Assembly (NCBI GenBank): GCA_039815145.1
Contig: JBCBZW010000021.1
Location: 1-61,195 of the forward strand
Length of the DNA stretch: 61,195 bases
Direction of reading: 5' to 3'
Source of the DNA: Pseudomonadota bacterium
GTDB taxonomy: Bacteria > Pseudomonadota > Gammaproteobacteria > Steroidobacterales > JBCBZW01
Below, in pieces: positions 33,792-42,596 of the stretch. A model generated the notes under the pieces. The model worked only from the letters and a program-made list of their open reading frames with translations, was not told where the DNA came from and ran no database searches. The position numbers were made by a program, and so were the translations under genes. Position 1 is the stretch's first letter. Each line of letters opens with the position of its first letter.

Positions 33792-34735
33792 GACAACGCC
33801 CCCTTTGCGGCCTGGGTGGTGACGGTGCGGAACACCTCGTCCAGGCGCCCGGACTCGAGCTTGAGCTCGGCCACGGGCCAGCCGGCTTCGCTCGCCATGG
33901 CGCTGATCTGCGTGAGCGCCGTGCTGGAACCGTTGGACAAGGCCGTGAGGCGACGGTCGCGGGCGTCCTGTTCGACGGCGCTCACCCCGTCGAGCGCTTC
34001 GATCCTGCGCGCCGCGTCCGCCATATCCGTCTCGGCGGAGAAGCGCACGCTCACCGCGTTGTGGTAACGCGAGCGGGCTTCGAGGTTGGCCGGCGTATCG
34101 TCAGCGAGGATGCGTCCGCGGGCGATGATGATCGCGCGGTTACACAGGGCGTCCACCTCTTCCAGAATGTGGGTGGAGATGATTACCAGCTTGTCCGCCG
34201 CCATGTCGTGGATCAGCGAGCGCACCTCGTGCTTCTGGTTGGGGTCAAGACCGTCCGTAGGCTCGTCCAGGACCAGCACGGCGGGGTCGTGGATGATCGC
34301 CTGGGCAAGGCCGACGCGGCGCTTGAAGCCCTTGGATAAGGTCTCGATGCGCTGGTGGAGCACGCGATCGAGGTGCAGGCGAGAGACCGTCTCGGCCATG
34401 CGCTGGCGGCGGTGGTCGCCGCTCAGGCCGCGCACGTCGGCGATGAACTCGAGGAAGGAGGCGGGGGTCATCTCGCCGTAGCTGGGCGCGCCCTCTGGCA
34501 GGTAGCCGATGGCGCGCTTGGCCTCGACGGGGGCCTCCGTGACGTCGAAGCCGCAGACCCTCGCGGTACCGGATGTCGGCGCTAGAAAGCCCGACAGGAT
34601 CTTCATGGTGGTGGACTTGCCAGCGCCGTTCGGGCCGAGGAAGCCGAGGACCTCGCCAGGACGCACCTGGAAGCTCAGTCCATCGACGGCCGTCAGGTCG
34701 CCGTAGCGCTTGGTTAGCTGCTCTGTCTCAATCAT
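33788..34735 (-). CDS. GldA-like ABC ATPase
   Basis: 315-residue ATPase with intact Walker A FLGPNGAGKSTTMK, Q-loop YLPEGAPSYGEMT, signature LSKGFKRRVGLAQAI, Walker B VLVLDEPTDGLD and H-loop IISTHIL. The C-terminal domain of about 90 residues is that of the GldA/multidrug-type ABC-2 ATPases. It heads the operon ATPase-permease-GldG-DUF4340(-amidase). All catalytic motifs are present, in contrast to the PotA-like subunit at 19372. Confidence 0.93.
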   Translation of the reverse strand: MIETEQLTKRYGDLTAVDGLSFQVRPGEVLGFLGPNGAGKSTTMKILSGFLAPTSGTARVCGFDVTEAPVEAKRAIGYLPEGAPSYGEMTPASFLEFIADVRGLSGDHRRQRMAETVSRLHLDRVLHQRIETLSKGFKRRVGLAQAIIHDPAVLVLDEPTDGLDPNQKHEVRSLIHDMAADKLVIISTHILEEVDALCNRAIIIARGRILADDTPANLEARSRYHNAVSVRFSAETDMADAARRIEALDGVSAVEQDARDRRLTALSNGSSTALTQISAMASEAGWPVAELKLESGRLDEVFRTVTTQAAKGALS

Positions 34736-34915
34736 CGCCAGCCGCTCCCGATAAGGTTCGGTTCCGATCTTTCGTATTCGGACAACTGCGCTCGCCGGCG
34801 GAAGCCACGCGGGAAGGCGTGGGCCGGCAGCACTCGTTTCGTGCGAGTCGGTGGCAGCGGGGCACGGGGAGCTACGGGGGAGGCAGCTCCGGCGGGCCTT
34901 CGGATCGCTGCCGCC

Positions 34916-34946
34916 GAGCGGGGCGTATTTCTACCACGCCCCGCTC
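34916..34946. other. Perfect 11-bp stem-loop between icd and the ABC operon
   Basis: GAGCGGGGCGT (34916-34926) pairs with ACGCCCCGCTC (34936-34946) around a nine-base loop. It lies 61 bases past the icd stop in the direction of icd transcription, so it may end that transcript or protect its 3' end, although no T-run follows on the minus strand. The rest of the 34736-35006 spacer holds the upstream region of the ABC operon with no recognised promoter. Confidence 0.5.
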
Positions 34947-35006
34947 AGATTTCAAGGGGGGACCTCGGTAATGCCCTGATTTAGGACGGGCTAATCGCGA
35001 GGTCGA

Positions 35007-36308
35007 TTAGAGCTTCTCGATCAGGCAGTCGGCGAAGGCGCTGCACTTAACCTCCTTCGCACCGTCCATGAGACGGGCGAAATCGTAGGTCACCGAGCCG
35101 CTGGCGATGGTGGCGTCCATGGCCGCGATGATGCGGTCGGCCGCTTCGGTCCAGCCCATGTAGCGCAGCATCATCTCGCCGGAGAGCACCAGGGACCCGG
35201 GGTTGACCTTGTCCTGGTTGGCGTACTTCGGCGCTGTGCCGTGGGTGGCCTCGAACACGGCGTGGCCGGTGTCGTAGTTGATGTTGCCGCCGGGGGCGAT
35301 GCCGATGCCACCCACCTGCGCCGCCAACGCATCGGAGAGGTAGTCGCCGTTCAGGTTGAGGGTGGCGATGACATCGAACTCGCGCGGACGGGTCAGCACC
35401 TGCTGCAGGGTGATGTCGGCGATCGCGTCCTTGACCAGGATGCGACCGTCGGCGAGGGCAGCGTCTTGTTCCTCGTTGGCCGCGGGCTGGCCCTTCTCCT
35501 GCAGCGTGCGTTCCCACTGGCTCCAGGTGTAGGTCTCCTGCGGGAACTCCTTCTCGGCCAACTCATAGCCCCAGTTCCGGAATGCACCTTCCGTGAACTT
35601 CATGATGTTGCCCTTGTGCACGAAGGTGACGCTCTTGCGCTCGTTGGCGATGGCGTACTGGATCGCGGCGCGAACCAGGCGACCGGTGCCCTGGGGCGAG
35701 ACGGGCTTGATGCCGATGCCCACTTCCTCGGGGAAGCGGATCTTGCCGAACTCGCGGGGGAAGTGCTCCTTCAGCATCCCGAGGAACTTCTGGTTCGCCT
35801 CGCTCCCGGCCTCGAACTCGATGCCCGCATAAATGTCTTCGGTGTTTTCGCGGAAGATGACCATGTCTACTTCCTGCGGTGCGCGCACCGGGGAGGGCAC
35901 GCCCTCGAACCAACGCACGGGTCGCAGGCAGACGTAGAGGTCCAGCAGCTGGCGCAGGGCCACGTTGAGGGAGCGGATGCCGCCACCGACCGGCGTGGTC
36001 AGGGGGCCCTTGATCGAGACCAGGTACTCGCGGCAGGCCTCCACGGTGGCCTCAGGAAGCCAGCTGCCGGTCTGGTTGAAGGCCTTCTCACCGGCCAGAA
36101 TCTCCATCCAGTGGATCTGCCGCGAGCCGCCGTAGGCCGCCTTCACGGCCGCATCGAGCACGCGCACGGTGGCTCGCCAGATGTCGGGGCCGGTGCCATC
36201 ACCCTCGATGAAGGGCACGATCGGGTTGTCCGGAACGGATAGCTTGCCGTCGGCGATGGTGATGCGCGCGCCGCCGGCGGGCGGCGTCGGGCTCGAATGG
36301 TCAGTCAT
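35007..36308 (-). CDS. icd: NADP-dependent isocitrate dehydrogenase
   Basis: 433-residue TCA-cycle enzyme that converts isocitrate to 2-oxoglutarate and CO2 with NADP. It follows E. coli Icd throughout: the substrate loop [23 protein letters not shown] with the regulatory serine, [31 protein letters not shown], the metal-binding [17 protein letters not shown] and the NADP-specific [17 protein letters not shown] with Lys-Tyr. The serine that AceK phosphorylates in E. coli is conserved, but no aceK is in the window. It is preceded by a small gene after 43 bases, probably in one transcript. Confidence 0.97.
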   Translation of the reverse strand: MTDHSSPTPPAGGARITIADGKLSVPDNPIVPFIEGDGTGPDIWRATVRVLDAAVKAAYGGSRQIHWMEILAGEKAFNQTGSWLPEATVEACREYLVSIKGPLTTPVGGGIRSLNVALRQLLDLYVCLRPVRWFEGVPSPVRAPQEVDMVIFRENTEDIYAGIEFEAGSEANQKFLGMLKEHFPREFGKIRFPEEVGIGIKPVSPQGTGRLVRAAIQYAIANERKSVTFVHKGNIMKFTEGAFRNWGYELAEKEFPQETYTWSQWERTLQEKGQPAANEEQDAALADGRILVKDAIADITLQQVLTRPREFDVIATLNLNGDYLSDALAAQVGGIGIAPGGNINYDTGHAVFEATHGTAPKYANQDKVNPGSLVLSGEMMLRYMGWTEAADRIIAAMDATIASGSVTYDFARLMDGAKEVKCSAFADCLIEKL

Positions 36309-36351
36309 ACCTGCCTCGTCTATTGGGTTGTCGTCGTGCTTGCCAGGGGCT

Positions 36352-36648
36352 TCAGGCGTTGGCGCCTGAGCCGCCTGGTCGGCGGGTGTAGCGGTCCGGT
36401 CGGGGTTGCTCGACCGGCTCGTAGATCAGCGTGGGGCGATCGCCCGCACGGGAGAAGAGGTGTTCGGCGCGCATTTTCTCGAGCGCCTCGTCCCGTGCCC
36501 GCTCGCTGGCGTACCAGCGGTACATGGTGTTGTCGTTACCAAGAATGTTCACAAAGGCATCGGTCGCTGGCAGGCGCATGCGGATACCATAGACATGGTC
36601 TCCAGCCGTGCGAATTCGACCGGGGTCGGTGTTTTCAGATGAACTCAT
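36352..36648 (-). CDS. Small conserved-looking protein upstream of icd
   Basis: 98-residue soluble protein that I do not recognise. A compact region [16 protein letters not shown] (about 17-32) and [22 protein letters not shown] (about 42-63) looks folded and could be a small alpha/beta domain; the last 30 residues are Pro/Arg/Gly-rich and probably disordered. It lies 43 bases upstream of icd on the same strand and would be the first gene of that transcript. No export signal or membrane segment is seen. A role linked to icd is only positional. Confidence 0.6.
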   Translation of the reverse strand: MSSSENTDPGRIRTAGDHVYGIRMRLPATDAFVNILGNDNTMYRWYASERARDEALEKMRAEHLFSRAGDRPTLIYEPVEQPRPDRYTRRPGGSGANA

Positions 36649-36731
36649 GTTGCCGGGTGTCCGATGGGGTTAACACGGGCGCGCAGAGCAAGTTGAGTGG
36701 CACGCAGGGCCGAAGATCAGGCAAGCTCCGC

Positions 36732-36755
36732 TTTGCGGCGCAAATTGTGTCACAA
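36732..36755. promoter_or_regulatory. Two adjacent odd palindromes in a divergent spacer
   Basis: TTTGCGGCGCAAA (36732-36744) and TTGTGTCACAA (36745-36755) are perfect palindromes about a central base and abut directly. They lie between the icd operon (start 36648, minus) and the NarL-type regulator gene (start 36838, plus), 83-107 bases from each start. They are likely operator sites; the binding protein is unknown. Confidence 0.4.
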
Positions 36756-36837
36756 ATCCAAGGCCGACTGGGCTGGCTCGGGAGGGGGGCCTCGAAGTCG
36801 CGAGCGCGTGACTGCTCAGTGGGTCGGGAGAAAGGAC

Positions 36838-37524
36838 GTGTCTAACGCTAGTGCAAGCGAGATCGCGGGGGAGCCGAGGGGCTCGACCAAGATTTACCTA
36901 ATCGACGATCACCAGGGTGTACGGGCCGGATTGCGCGGTCTGCTGGACAACGTGGCGGATATGGAGGTTGTCGGCGAGGCGGGCGACGGCACCCACGCGC
37001 TGCAGTGCATCGTAGACGACCGACCCGAGGTGGTGATCACCGACCTGAGCATGGACGGCATGGACGGCCTCGAGGCCATCGCGGCCCTCAAGGCGCTGCC
37101 GAACGCCCCCAGCGTTGTCGTCTGGTCCATGTACCACAAGCCCGAACAGGTGCGGCGCGCCGTGCTGGCAGGCGCCGACGGCTACGTGGCCAAGGGCGAT
37201 GAGTTCCGCCACGTGGTGCAGGCGGTGCGCTCGGTGATGCTCGGCCAACGCTACTTCTCAGCCGCGGTGCGCGACTGGGAGCAGGCCGTGGGCGATTCGC
37301 GCTTGGAGAGCCTCACGCCGCGCCAGCGCGAGATCCTGCAGCTGATCGCCGAAGGTCATCGCACGCGGCAGATCGCGGAGATGCTCGGCGTGGCGGCGAA
37401 GACCGTCGACACGCACCGCACGCAGCTGATGCAGCGGTTGAACATCCACGACATCGCCGGCCTCACGCGCTTCGCCATCGAAGTGGGCTTGATCAACCTC
37501 AGCAGCGAGACGCCTCGCTCCTGA
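36838..37524 (+). CDS. Orphan NarL/LuxR-family response regulator
   Basis: 228-residue regulator. The receiver domain (STKIYLIDDHQGVRAGLRGLL..., phospho-acceptor Asp in VVITDLSMDGMDG, conserved Lys in YVAKGDEF) is followed by a LuxR helix-turn-helix (LTPRQREILQLIAEGHRTRQIAEMLGVAAKTVDTHRTQL). No kinase gene adjoins it. The GTG at 36838 is preferred, with GGGAG seven bases upstream; an upstream ATG at 36697 would add 47 basic residues through the candidate operator region. A hairpin follows its stop. Confidence 0.87.
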   Translation: MSNASASEIAGEPRGSTKIYLIDDHQGVRAGLRGLLDNVADMEVVGEAGDGTHALQCIVDDRPEVVITDLSMDGMDGLEAIAALKALPNAPSVVVWSMYHKPEQVRRAVLAGADGYVAKGDEFRHVVQAVRSVMLGQRYFSAAVRDWEQAVGDSRLESLTPRQREILQLIAEGHRTRQIAEMLGVAAKTVDTHRTQLMQRLNIHDIAGLTRFAIEVGLINLSSETPRS

Positions 37525-37532
37525 TCGAGCCA

Positions 37533-37556
37533 CCTGGCGGCCTGCGCGCCGCCAGG
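37533..37556 (+). terminator. Hairpin after the NarL-type regulator
   Basis: CCTGGCGGC (37533-37541) and GCCGCCAGG (37548-37556) form a perfect nine-base stem nine bases past the stop codon. No T-run follows, so termination strength is uncertain. The remaining spacer to 37678 shows nothing else recognisable. Confidence 0.45.
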
Positions 37557-37678
37557 GCCAACACCCCGATCCGACGCCATCCAGTAGAGCGCCCGCCGCA
37601 AGGTGGGTATTATCTAACGCGCTATCCAAGGCCGACCCGATCCCGGGCGGTTGCGGCGTCGAGGAGTCCCGAGCCAAG

Positions 37679-38821
37679 GTGCCTGATCGTATTCAGAGGC
37701 GGGCTGCCCAGAGCGGCGCCGCCCATGTCGCTGTCGATGCGTCCGAAAACCTGATCACTTGCAGCGGTCGCTGGACCTCTGGCTGTCTCGGCGACATGGA
37801 GCTGCGTCTGACCAAGCTCCCCCTGACCACCGGCAGCGTGGTGGTCGATCTCGAATCCGTCACCGCCCTGGACATGACCGGCGCCTGGCTCGTGCACCGC
37901 ACGCGCGAGCGCCTGGAGGCGGACGGTCGCGCGGTCCAGGTGGTGGGGGCGACGGACGTCGCCAAGCGCCTCCTCGAGCTGGTGGAGAACAACCGGCCGG
38001 GCCAGGTCCCCGCGAGCACCGACAGCCACGGCCTGGTGGAGGACATCGGGCGTTCCAGCACGCGCCAGGTCGCCTTCTACGTCGAGTTCCTCGAGTTCGT
38101 TGGCAACGTCACCTACCTGGCGATGCGCGCGGCCTTGCGGCCGGCCACCATGTACTGGGCGGTGATCGTCAAGGAGTTGGAGGAAGCGGGCTTTGATGCC
38201 TTGCCCATCGTCGGCCTGCTTACCACCCTGATCGGCGTGGTCATCGCCTACCAGGGCGGCATCGTGCTGGCCCAGTACGGCGGGAGCATCTTCATCGCGG
38301 ACATGGTGGGTGCCGCGATCCTGCGCGAGCTGTCACCCTTGATTACGGCGATCATCGTCGCCGGCCGCACGGGATCGGCCTACACGGCGCAGATCGGCAC
38401 CATGCAGGTGACCGAAGAGGTGGATGCCCTGCGCAGCATGGGCATCTCCCCCATCGATCTGCTGGTGCTACCGAAGGTGATTGCGCTGGTGGTGGCCCTG
38501 CCGTTGCTCACCATGTTCGGTGACATCATGGGCCTGCTCGGCGGTGCGATCATGGCCAACGCGCTGCTCGACATTAGCCTCAACAGCTTTGTCGATCGCC
38601 TGAGCCAGGTGATCAACATCGAGACGTTCCTGATCGGGATCGGTAAGGCGCCGGTCTTCGCCGCCATCATCGCTGGCGTGGGCACCTTCCAGGGCTTTCG
38701 GGTCAGTGGTGGCGCCGACTCGGTCGGCAAGCAGACCACCTTGTGCGTGGTTCAGTGCATCTTCCTGGTCATCGTGGTGGATGCGATCTTCTCGATCATC
38801 TTCTCGAGGCTGGGCATTTGA
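37679..38821 (+). CDS. mlaE: STAS-MlaE fusion permease
   Basis: 380-residue protein. Residues about 15-110 form a STAS-like domain (SGRWTSGCLGDMELRLTKL, DLESVTALDMTGAWLVHRTRERLEADG), and residues about 130-380 are an MlaE/YrbE permease with five to six TMs and the conserved ITAIIVAGRTGSAYTAQIGTM and EVDALRSMGI segments. In E. coli the STAS partner MlaB is a separate protein; here it is fused to the permease N-terminus. The complex moves phospholipid between membranes. The start is GTG with GAGGAG 12 bases upstream. Confidence 0.9.
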   Translation: MPDRIQRRAAQSGAAHVAVDASENLITCSGRWTSGCLGDMELRLTKLPLTTGSVVVDLESVTALDMTGAWLVHRTRERLEADGRAVQVVGATDVAKRLLELVENNRPGQVPASTDSHGLVEDIGRSSTRQVAFYVEFLEFVGNVTYLAMRAALRPATMYWAVIVKELEEAGFDALPIVGLLTTLIGVVIAYQGGIVLAQYGGSIFIADMVGAAILRELSPLITAIIVAGRTGSAYTAQIGTMQVTEEVDALRSMGISPIDLLVLPKVIALVVALPLLTMFGDIMGLLGGAIMANALLDISLNSFVDRLSQVINIETFLIGIGKAPVFAAIIAGVGTFQGFRVSGGADSVGKQTTLCVVQCIFLVIVVDAIFSIIFSRLGI

Positions 38822-39627
38822 GCGAGCACATACACATCGAGGGCGAACGCGAGGTGGTGGTGCGCATCCGGCGCCTGGCCACGCAGTTCGGCGATCGCGT
38901 GGTGCACAAGGACATCAACCTCGACGTCTACCGCGGCGAGGTGACGGCCGTGGTGGGGGGCTCGGGCAGCGGCAAGTCCACCCTGATGCGCGAGATGGTC
39001 ATGCTGCAGGAACCGTCGGCGGGGTCGGTGCAGGTGTTGGGGCAGGAGGTGGTCGGCATCGGCGACATGCAGTCGCTGCCCCTGCGGCGGCGCCTGGGGG
39101 TGATGTTCCAGTACGGCGCCCTGTTCGGCGATCAGACGGTGCTGGAGAACGTCGGCGTGCCCCTGCGCGAACACACCTCGCTCAGCGATGAGCTGATCGA
39201 CGAGGTGGCCATGATGAAGCTCGGCATGGTCGGCCTCGACCCCGCGGTGGCGCCGCTCTACCCCTCGCAGATCTCCGGTGGCATGCGCAAGCGCGCCGCC
39301 ATGGCCCGCGCCATCGCGCTGGACCCTGAGATGATCTTTCTCGATGAGCCGAGTTCCGGCCTAGACCCGGTCAGCGCCGATGCCCTCGACAGCTTGATCC
39401 TGCGCTTGCAGAGCCTGCTCGGTCTGACCGTTGTGTCCATCACCCACGACATGGACTCCCTCTGGCGAATCGCCGATCGGGTGGTACTGCTCGGCAAGCA
39501 ACGCATCCTCGCGGTGGGTAGCATGGAGGAGTTGCGCGACAGCGACGACCCGGACGTGCAGGAGTTCTTCGCCGGTCCCCGGGGCCGCTTCAGCGCCAGT
39601 GCGCACGTTAAGGAGCAGTCGGCATGA
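38818..39627 (+). CDS. mlaF: MlaF-like ABC ATPase
   Basis: 269-residue ATPase with intact Walker A GGSGSGKSTLMR, signature ISGGMRKRAAMARAI, Walker B MIFLDEPSSGLDP and H-loop SITHDMDS. It powers MlaE-dependent lipid transport. The best start is the TTG at 38818, which overlaps the mlaE stop as TTGA and gives LSEHIHIEGE at the N-terminus; frames opening further upstream lie inside mlaE. A GTG at 38854 is another possibility. Confidence 0.9.
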   Translation: MSEHIHIEGEREVVVRIRRLATQFGDRVVHKDINLDVYRGEVTAVVGGSGSGKSTLMREMVMLQEPSAGSVQVLGQEVVGIGDMQSLPLRRRLGVMFQYGALFGDQTVLENVGVPLREHTSLSDELIDEVAMMKLGMVGLDPAVAPLYPSQISGGMRKRAAMARAIALDPEMIFLDEPSSGLDPVSADALDSLILRLQSLLGLTVVSITHDMDSLWRIADRVVLLGKQRILAVGSMEELRDSDDPDVQEFFAGPRGRFSASAHVKEQSA

Positions 39628-40583
39628 CGCCCAAAACCAGCTACGTCCTCGTCGGCCTCTTCGTGCTGATGCTGGGCGCAGCCTTGATCGCCACCATCCT
39701 CTGGCTCACCACGGGCGGGCCGCCGAAGGATTATCGCGAGTACTTCGTGTACATGACCGAGTCCGTGTCCGGCCTTGCCGTGGACTCGCCGGTGAAGTAC
39801 AAGGGCGTGGATCGCGGCCGCGTGCGCCGCATCGAGCTCGATCCGGACAACCCCGAGCTGGTGCGCCTGACCCTATTGGTTCTGGAAGGTACGCCGGTGA
39901 ACGTAGACACGGTGGCCGTGCTGGAGCAGCAGGGCATTACGGGCATCGCCGCCATCAACTTGAGCGGCGGCAGCATGGTGTCGCCACCGCTGGAGCCGGG
40001 GCCAAACGGTGAGCCCGCGGTCATCAAGAGTCGTCCTTCCCTGTTCACGCGTCTGGACCAGGCGGCATCCGAGCTCATTCAGAGCATCAACGAGACCAGC
40101 CAGCGCATGCAGGATCTGCTCAACCTGGAGAACCGCGACGCGGTGCAGGACCTCCTGGCGAACCTGGTCGAGGTCTCGCGCAACCTCAACCAGCGCCTGG
40201 ACGATGTGGAGGGCCTGGTGGACAACGTCGACGGGCTGACCACCGAACTGCGCACGTCCATCGCGGGCGCGCCAGCTCTGCTGGAGACGGCCACCGAGAG
40301 CGCCGCGGCCTTCGGTGATGCCGCACGCACCTACGAGGCCCTCGCCGGCGATCTGCGCGAGACCATCGACGGCATCAGCGAGAACCTGGTCGGTAGCTCC
40401 CGTGAGCTGGAGCATTTCGCCACCACCGCCTTGCCCGAGGCCGAGTCGCTCATGTACGAGCTTCGATACGCGTCGGAGGCCCTGCGCCGGGCCAGCGAAT
40501 CGGTGGAGCGTGACCCCAGCGCGTTGCTGTTCGGCCTGCCGGCGCCGCCGCCGGGACCGGGCGAGAAGGGAGGAAGCTACTAG
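39624..40583 (+). CDS. mlaD: MlaD-like MCE-domain protein
   Basis: 319-residue protein anchored by one N-terminal TM (YVLVGLFVLMLGAALIATILWL), with an MCE domain (about 40-125: VSGLAVDSPVKYKGVDRGRVRRI) and a long helical C-terminal extension of about 190 residues. That is longer than E. coli MlaD and closer to PqiB/Mce-type proteins with a helical needle. It forms the periplasmic lipid conduit of the MlaEF transporter. It overlaps mlaF as ATGA and ends one base into the lipoprotein start. Confidence 0.9.
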   Translation: MTPKTSYVLVGLFVLMLGAALIATILWLTTGGPPKDYREYFVYMTESVSGLAVDSPVKYKGVDRGRVRRIELDPDNPELVRLTLLVLEGTPVNVDTVAVLEQQGITGIAAINLSGGSMVSPPLEPGPNGEPAVIKSRPSLFTRLDQAASELIQSINETSQRMQDLLNLENRDAVQDLLANLVEVSRNLNQRLDDVEGLVDNVDGLTTELRTSIAGAPALLETATESAAAFGDAARTYEALAGDLRETIDGISENLVGSSRELEHFATTALPEAESLMYELRYASEALRRASESVERDPSALLFGLPAPPPGPGEKGGSY

Positions 40584-41227
40584 TGGTGTTCGCGAACGAC
40601 GTTCGTCGGGCTGTGCTGCTTCGCGGCCTGGGGCTTTGTGTCGCCGGCGTCGCGGCCCTGCTGCTCTCGGGGTGCAGCGTGTTGGGCGGATCGACCGAGC
40701 CGGTCGCCTCCTACCGCCTCGAAGGGGCGGGCGCTTCGGTAAGCGCTTTCACCGGTGAGGCCTGTTGCGTACTTGAGGTGCGAACGCCGCTGCCAGCCCC
40801 GGGGTTCGCCACGGCGCGCATGATCTACCAGCGCAACGATTATCAGAACGAGGCCTTCGCCTACGCGGAGTGGGTGGATACGCTGCCCACCATGTTGCGG
40901 GCGAGCATGATCGATACCTTCGATAGCCTCGGTCGCTTCGAGAGCGTGGTCGGCGCGCCCTCGCCGCAGCTGCCGGACTATCGCCTGGAGAGCCGGGGGC
41001 TGATGGTCATCCAGCGCTTCGATGGGCAGAGCAGTGAGGTGGAACTCACCCTTCGTGCCCGGGTCGTGGATGCGGATGAACGCGAACTGCTCGGCGCCCG
41101 CCGCTTCTCCGTGGTGGTGCGCGCAGTTCCCGCCAACTCCGAGGGCGGCGTGCAAGCTGCCAACGAGGCCCTCGATAAGCTAATGGATGAGTTGACTCGC
41201 TACGTACTCGAGCTGGTCGACGGTTGA
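40583..41227 (+). CDS. ABC-type transport auxiliary lipoprotein (PqiC-like)
   Basis: 214-residue lipoprotein. The signal peptide ends in LLSGC (about residues 26-30). The mature part resembles the ABC_trans_aux/PqiC family: TPLPAPGFATARMIYQRNDYQNEAFAYAEWVDTLPTML at residues 68-105 is typical. It probably docks the MCE complex to the outer membrane. The GTG start overlaps the mlaD stop by one base, with GGGAGG upstream. Its last 28 bases overlap the 3' end of the hydrolase gene on the other strand. Confidence 0.85.
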   Translation: MVFANDVRRAVLLRGLGLCVAGVAALLLSGCSVLGGSTEPVASYRLEGAGASVSAFTGEACCVLEVRTPLPAPGFATARMIYQRNDYQNEAFAYAEWVDTLPTMLRASMIDTFDSLGRFESVVGAPSPQLPDYRLESRGLMVIQRFDGQSSEVELTLRARVVDADERELLGARRFSVVVRAVPANSEGGVQAANEALDKLMDELTRYVLELVDG

Positions 41228-42174
41228 TCGGTGCGGGCGCTGGCCCGTTGAAACAGCGCCCGACAGTGCTCGGCCACCTCCCGTGGCCGCTCGAGCATCG
41301 GCAGATGGCCCGTGTCGGGCAGGATCACCACCTCGGCGTCCGGCAGGAGACGCCCGAACATCTGCGCATCCTCCACCGGTAGTACCCGGTCCTCGCGACC
41401 CCACAGCACCAGGGCGGGCACGGTGGGCAGCGCGGGGCCGTGTTCGAGGGGTTCGTAGCTGTCCTGATATTCGTTGAACACCCGTTCGTACCAGGCTCGA
41501 TGGGCCATGGCGCGGTCGCCGAGGTGATCCAGCACCCGCCCCGGCACCACCGGTGGCTTGACGAACATCATCGAGGTGAGTCGACGAAAGTCCTGGCGCG
41601 AATCGGCGAGCAGGAGGTTGCGCCCCCCTGCCAAGGCCTGGTGGAACTCGGTGCTGCCCTGGGGGTCTACGCCAGCAGCATCCAGCAGCCCCAGGGAGCG
41701 TACGCGCTCGGGGTGGGCGCGGGCGAAGGCCGCGGCCAGGTGGCCGCCCATGGAGTTGCCGACCACGTGCACGGCGTCGAGGCCCAGGGCATCGAGCAGG
41801 GCGACGATGCGCTCCACCTGCGCCGGCACGGCGTAGGAGGCGTGGGTATCGCAACTGGACTCACCGAAGCCCGGCAGATCCGGCGCCACCACCTCGTAGT
41901 GGCGGGTGAGGTGCACGGCCATGCGCGGCCAGTGGTAGCGATCCGCCCCGAAACCGTGCAGGAGCAGAACGGGCTCGCCGCTGCCGCCACGCAGGTACGC
42001 GAGGTCGTGGCCCGCCACCTGCACGCGGGCGTTGCGCAGTCGCGCCCGGCCCCGCTCGGCGAACATGGCCAGTGCGTAGACTAGGTCTGGACGGAACTGG
42101 TAAAACGCGGCTGCGCCGAGGATGCAGGCGATTGCAATTGGAAACCACATCCGAGGATTGTGGCGACGCAGCAA
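41200..42174 (-). CDS. Membrane-anchored alpha/beta hydrolase
   Basis: 324-residue hydrolase. One N-terminal TM (MWFPIAIACILGAAAFYQF) is followed by an alpha/beta hydrolase fold with oxyanion LLLHGFGADRYHW, nucleophile elbow VVGNSMGGHLAAAFA, Asp in LWGREDRVLP and His in LPDTGHLPMLERP. The triad is complete; lipase or esterase-type activity is likely. It converges on the Mla operon with a 28-base overlap and is divergent from the glutaredoxin gene. Confidence 0.87.
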   Translation of the reverse strand: MLRRHNPRMWFPIAIACILGAAAFYQFRPDLVYALAMFAERGRARLRNARVQVAGHDLAYLRGGSGEPVLLLHGFGADRYHWPRMAVHLTRHYEVVAPDLPGFGESSCDTHASYAVPAQVERIVALLDALGLDAVHVVGNSMGGHLAAAFARAHPERVRSLGLLDAAGVDPQGSTEFHQALAGGRNLLLADSRQDFRRLTSMMFVKPPVVPGRVLDHLGDRAMAHRAWYERVFNEYQDSYEPLEHGPALPTVPALVLWGREDRVLPVEDAQMFGRLLPDAEVVILPDTGHLPMLERPREVAEHCRALFQRASARTDQPSTSSST

Positions 42175-42230
42175 AAAGAAGGCAAGGGCCCAGCGATTCC
42201 CGTGAAGCGCTCGAGTAGTTCGTAACCTCT

Positions 42231-42596
42231 ATGAAAAAACAGATAATTTTCCTTATCGCGCTGTTCCTGCTGATCCAGTACCGGATGGATCTGTTGGCAT
42301 GGGCGCTGCCGAGCGGGCCGAGCTACGATCCAGAGCTCCACGGCGAGGTGGTGCTGCTGAGCACCAGCGGTTGTCGGTTCTGCAAGAGCGAGCGCGAGTA
42401 TCTCGCGGATCACGGCGTGCCCTTCGTCGAGTACGACGTCTCCTCCGACGCCCTGGGCGCCCAGCTCTTCCGCATGACCGGCAAGCAGGGCGTACCGATG
42501 CTGCTGGTGGGCGATGAGGTGGTGCAGGGCTTCAATCCCCTCGCCATTCGCGGTGCCTTCCAGCGCGTGGCGCAAGCGGAAGCCGACCGGCGCTGA
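42231..42596 (+). CDS. Membrane-anchored glutaredoxin-like protein
   Basis: 121-residue thiol redox protein. An N-terminal TM or uncleaved signal (KKQIIFLIALFLLIQY) leads to a glutaredoxin fold with active site STSGCRFCKSERE (CxxC) and the cis-Pro segment QGVPMLLVG. It probably acts at the periplasmic face or is membrane tethered. The first 20 bases of the gene are strikingly A+T-rich. Its stop abuts the stop of the DUF2845 gene on the opposite strand. Confidence 0.82.
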   Translation: MKKQIIFLIALFLLIQYRMDLLAWALPSGPSYDPELHGEVVLLSTSGCRFCKSEREYLADHGVPFVEYDVSSDALGAQLFRMTGKQGVPMLLVGDEVVQGFNPLAIRGAFQRVAQAEADRR

